A stretch of DNA of 64,000 nt from the NCBI GenBank assembly GCA_012295275.1, contig CM022679.1, positions 820,775-884,774 of the forward strand, given 5' to 3'. This DNA comes from Chrysomallon squamiferum. Taxonomy: Eukaryota > Mollusca > Gastropoda > Neomphalida > Peltospiridae. The position numbers and the translations under genes were made by a program. Shown here one piece after another: positions 1 through 64,000 of this stretch (position 1 is the stretch's first letter; the number at the start of each line of letters is the position of its first letter). Under the pieces are notes generated by a model. That model searched no databases. It was not told where the DNA came from and saw only the letters and a list, made by a program, of their open reading frames with translations.

Positions 1-219
1 GCTTGAAATGTTCTAAATGTAATTTATAATTTGTAAGATTTTGAGCGAAAAAATAAAAAGAAAGCAAAAAAGAGAGATTAAAAAAAAGAAAAAAAAAAAA
101 GAATTTCCGTTTAACCATGCGTCATATATGCGTTGTTTACAGATAATATAACGTGTTGTTGCTATATTGATTATTTCTACGTTGATTATATTTTATCTTA
201 CTTTATTTATTTATTTCAG
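1..219. other. Upstream AT-rich flank, no gene seen
   Basis: AT-rich sequence with A-runs at 60-100 and a T-rich tract before 219. I see no convincing TATA box or coding segment. It may be intron or promoter-proximal sequence; TTATTTCAG at 211-219 would serve as an acceptor for a 5' UTR exon, in which case the promoter is outside the window. Confidence 0.4.
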
Positions 220-265
220 TAAAGCGGTATAGCCTGGAAAGGGTTAACTTTCAGGCGAACTATAA
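220..265 (+). other. Probable 5' UTR part of exon 1
   Basis: Lies between a good acceptor (TTATTTCAG ending at 219) and the start codon at 266. The bases before the ATG are CTATAA and the base after it is G. Many ABCA genes have a spliced 5' UTR; that this one does is inference from the acceptor alone. Confidence 0.4.
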
Positions 266-63115
<62,850 letters not shown>

Positions 63116-63472
63116 GTGAGTTTTCTTTTCAAAGTTTCAGGCTGCTGCTTCCTCCTCGCACACCTTTTCCCACCTTGTTTGCTGCTCACCTGTGTTGTTG
63201 TTTGTGGTGAGTCCGTTCAAACGTTTCTAATCTTCTGCAGTTGAAGGTAGGTAGGAAAGGAAGAAAAGAAAATCTTCTTTTTTTTTTCAGTTCCTTACAA
63301 ATCATTATGATCATCTCTCATAAAAAAAAAATCAGTTCTTTTTGTCATCAACGGTGACATTTTCAACTGATTCATTACCCAGACTGAAAATCCAAACATT
63401 TCAAAATGACATTTTTAATAAATCATTGTTGTTTGATAGAATCGTATCACAAACCTGTTTTACTTACTGCAG

Positions 63473-63506
63473 CAGTATCATGTAAGATATCTGTCAAAAA
63501 GCATTG
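63473..63506 (+). CDS. Possible exon 94 (34 nt)
   Basis: After TTACTTACTGCAG, frame 0 reads QYHVRYLSKSIG before GTAGGT. LEQYHVRYLSKS fits the family pattern MLQFQVSSSSLARIF expected here. If the GTAGGT is not used, the frame stops at TAG seven codons later (63528-63530). Short and weakly supported. Confidence 0.42.
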
Positions 63507-63530
63507 GTAGGTTCTTCCCTGGATCTGGGT

Positions 63531-64000
63531 AGGTCTGTATTAAAACAATGTATCAGCTGTATTGATTAATAAAAGAAAACCCTCTAACATGTTTCCTTTC
63601 TCATCTGCTTTTTAATTTTGTGGTCAAATAACAATTAAATAAACACTTATTGTGAGTGCATTGAATAAAATGTTTCACTTGAATCAAATGAAATCCTTTT
63701 CAAAGTGAGTCATTAGCATTTGTTGTTCAAACACTTTAGGAATGGGTTGTACACAGTTGTAAGTTTCACTGTAACATACAGTGGAGGTGTACAATACAAA
63801 AGTAAAATGAATAGTAAACAAAAAATATATAATGATTGTTAATCTTTTATTGTACGAACACAGTATTCATGTTATTATGTTTTATGTAAATAATACTGTG
63901 TGTTTTATGTATTGCCTGGCATGTTTTACATAGTTTCTATCATACTACTGATCTGGAAACATTAATAATTTATCATGTTCAAAACAGTATTTATGATGTT
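63531..64000. other. Right edge: no further exon recognised
   Basis: AT-rich, no family motif. AATAAA-type strings occur near 63570, 63639 and 63663, but without a mapped stop codon none can be assigned as a polyadenylation signal. The ABCA C-terminal VFVNFAK-type motif is not seen, so the gene probably continues. Confidence 0.5.

Noticed and set aside
63238-63247. Six-nt micro-exon (TTGAAG between CAG and GTAGGT) after exon 93
   Set aside because: Phase fits, but the length is implausible without transcript support; an ordinary chance match.
63291-63322. Short terminal exon after TTTTTTTTCAG reading ten codons to TAA
   Set aside because: Good acceptor, but no family pattern; the 63473 candidate fits the family better.

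Overview
The window is a piece of an AT-rich, intron- and microsatellite-rich animal nuclear genome. It holds one protein-coding gene, on the + strand, running from the start codon at 266 to beyond the right edge. I see no prokaryotic, viral or organellar genes and no RNA genes. Short GT-AG introns (mostly 150-700 bp), abundant ATT/AAT, ATTT, TG and minisatellite tracts and the invertebrate-looking protein suggest a protostome, perhaps a mollusc; that placement is a guess, because nothing in the window fixes the taxon.

The gene encodes a giant full-length ABC transporter of subfamily A, resembling vertebrate ABCA13 (and ABCA12) in having an enormous first extracellular domain. I could chain 93 coding exons (16,287 nt, about 5,429 codons) with matching phase at every junction. 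Layout: 266-3373, N-terminus and membrane helix 1; 3812-43855, first extracellular domain of about 3,930 residues; 44167-46710, helices 2-6; 47241-50036, nucleotide-binding domain 1 (NBD1); 50963-51703, linker; 52373-57826, helix 7, second extracellular domain and helices 8-12; 58191-63115, NBD2 and the start of the C-terminal region. A possible 94th exon lies at 63473-63506; the true stop codon is not securely in the window.

The first extracellular domain is built from about 16 homologous units of roughly 210 residues. Each unit is normally encoded by four exons whose phases cycle 2-1, 1-0, 0-0, 0-2 (called modules A, B, C and D below); module C always carries a pair of cysteines spaced C-x(21-29)-C. 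Exons 25 and 28 each contain six modules without introns, and exon 8 looks like a shortened unit fused into one exon. Exons 25-27 and 28-30 are a recent tandem duplication of about 2.1 kb.

The most unusual feature lies in the introns. In about a dozen of them a minisatellite has grown out of the splice junction itself, so that the true acceptor or donor (with the adjoining exon bases) is one copy of an array of decoys. The largest is 61781-62990, with about 25 decoy acceptors before the real one. A second point is a Walker A motif in NBD1 with alanine in place of the near-invariant glycine before the catalytic lysine, while NBD2 keeps a canonical Walker A.
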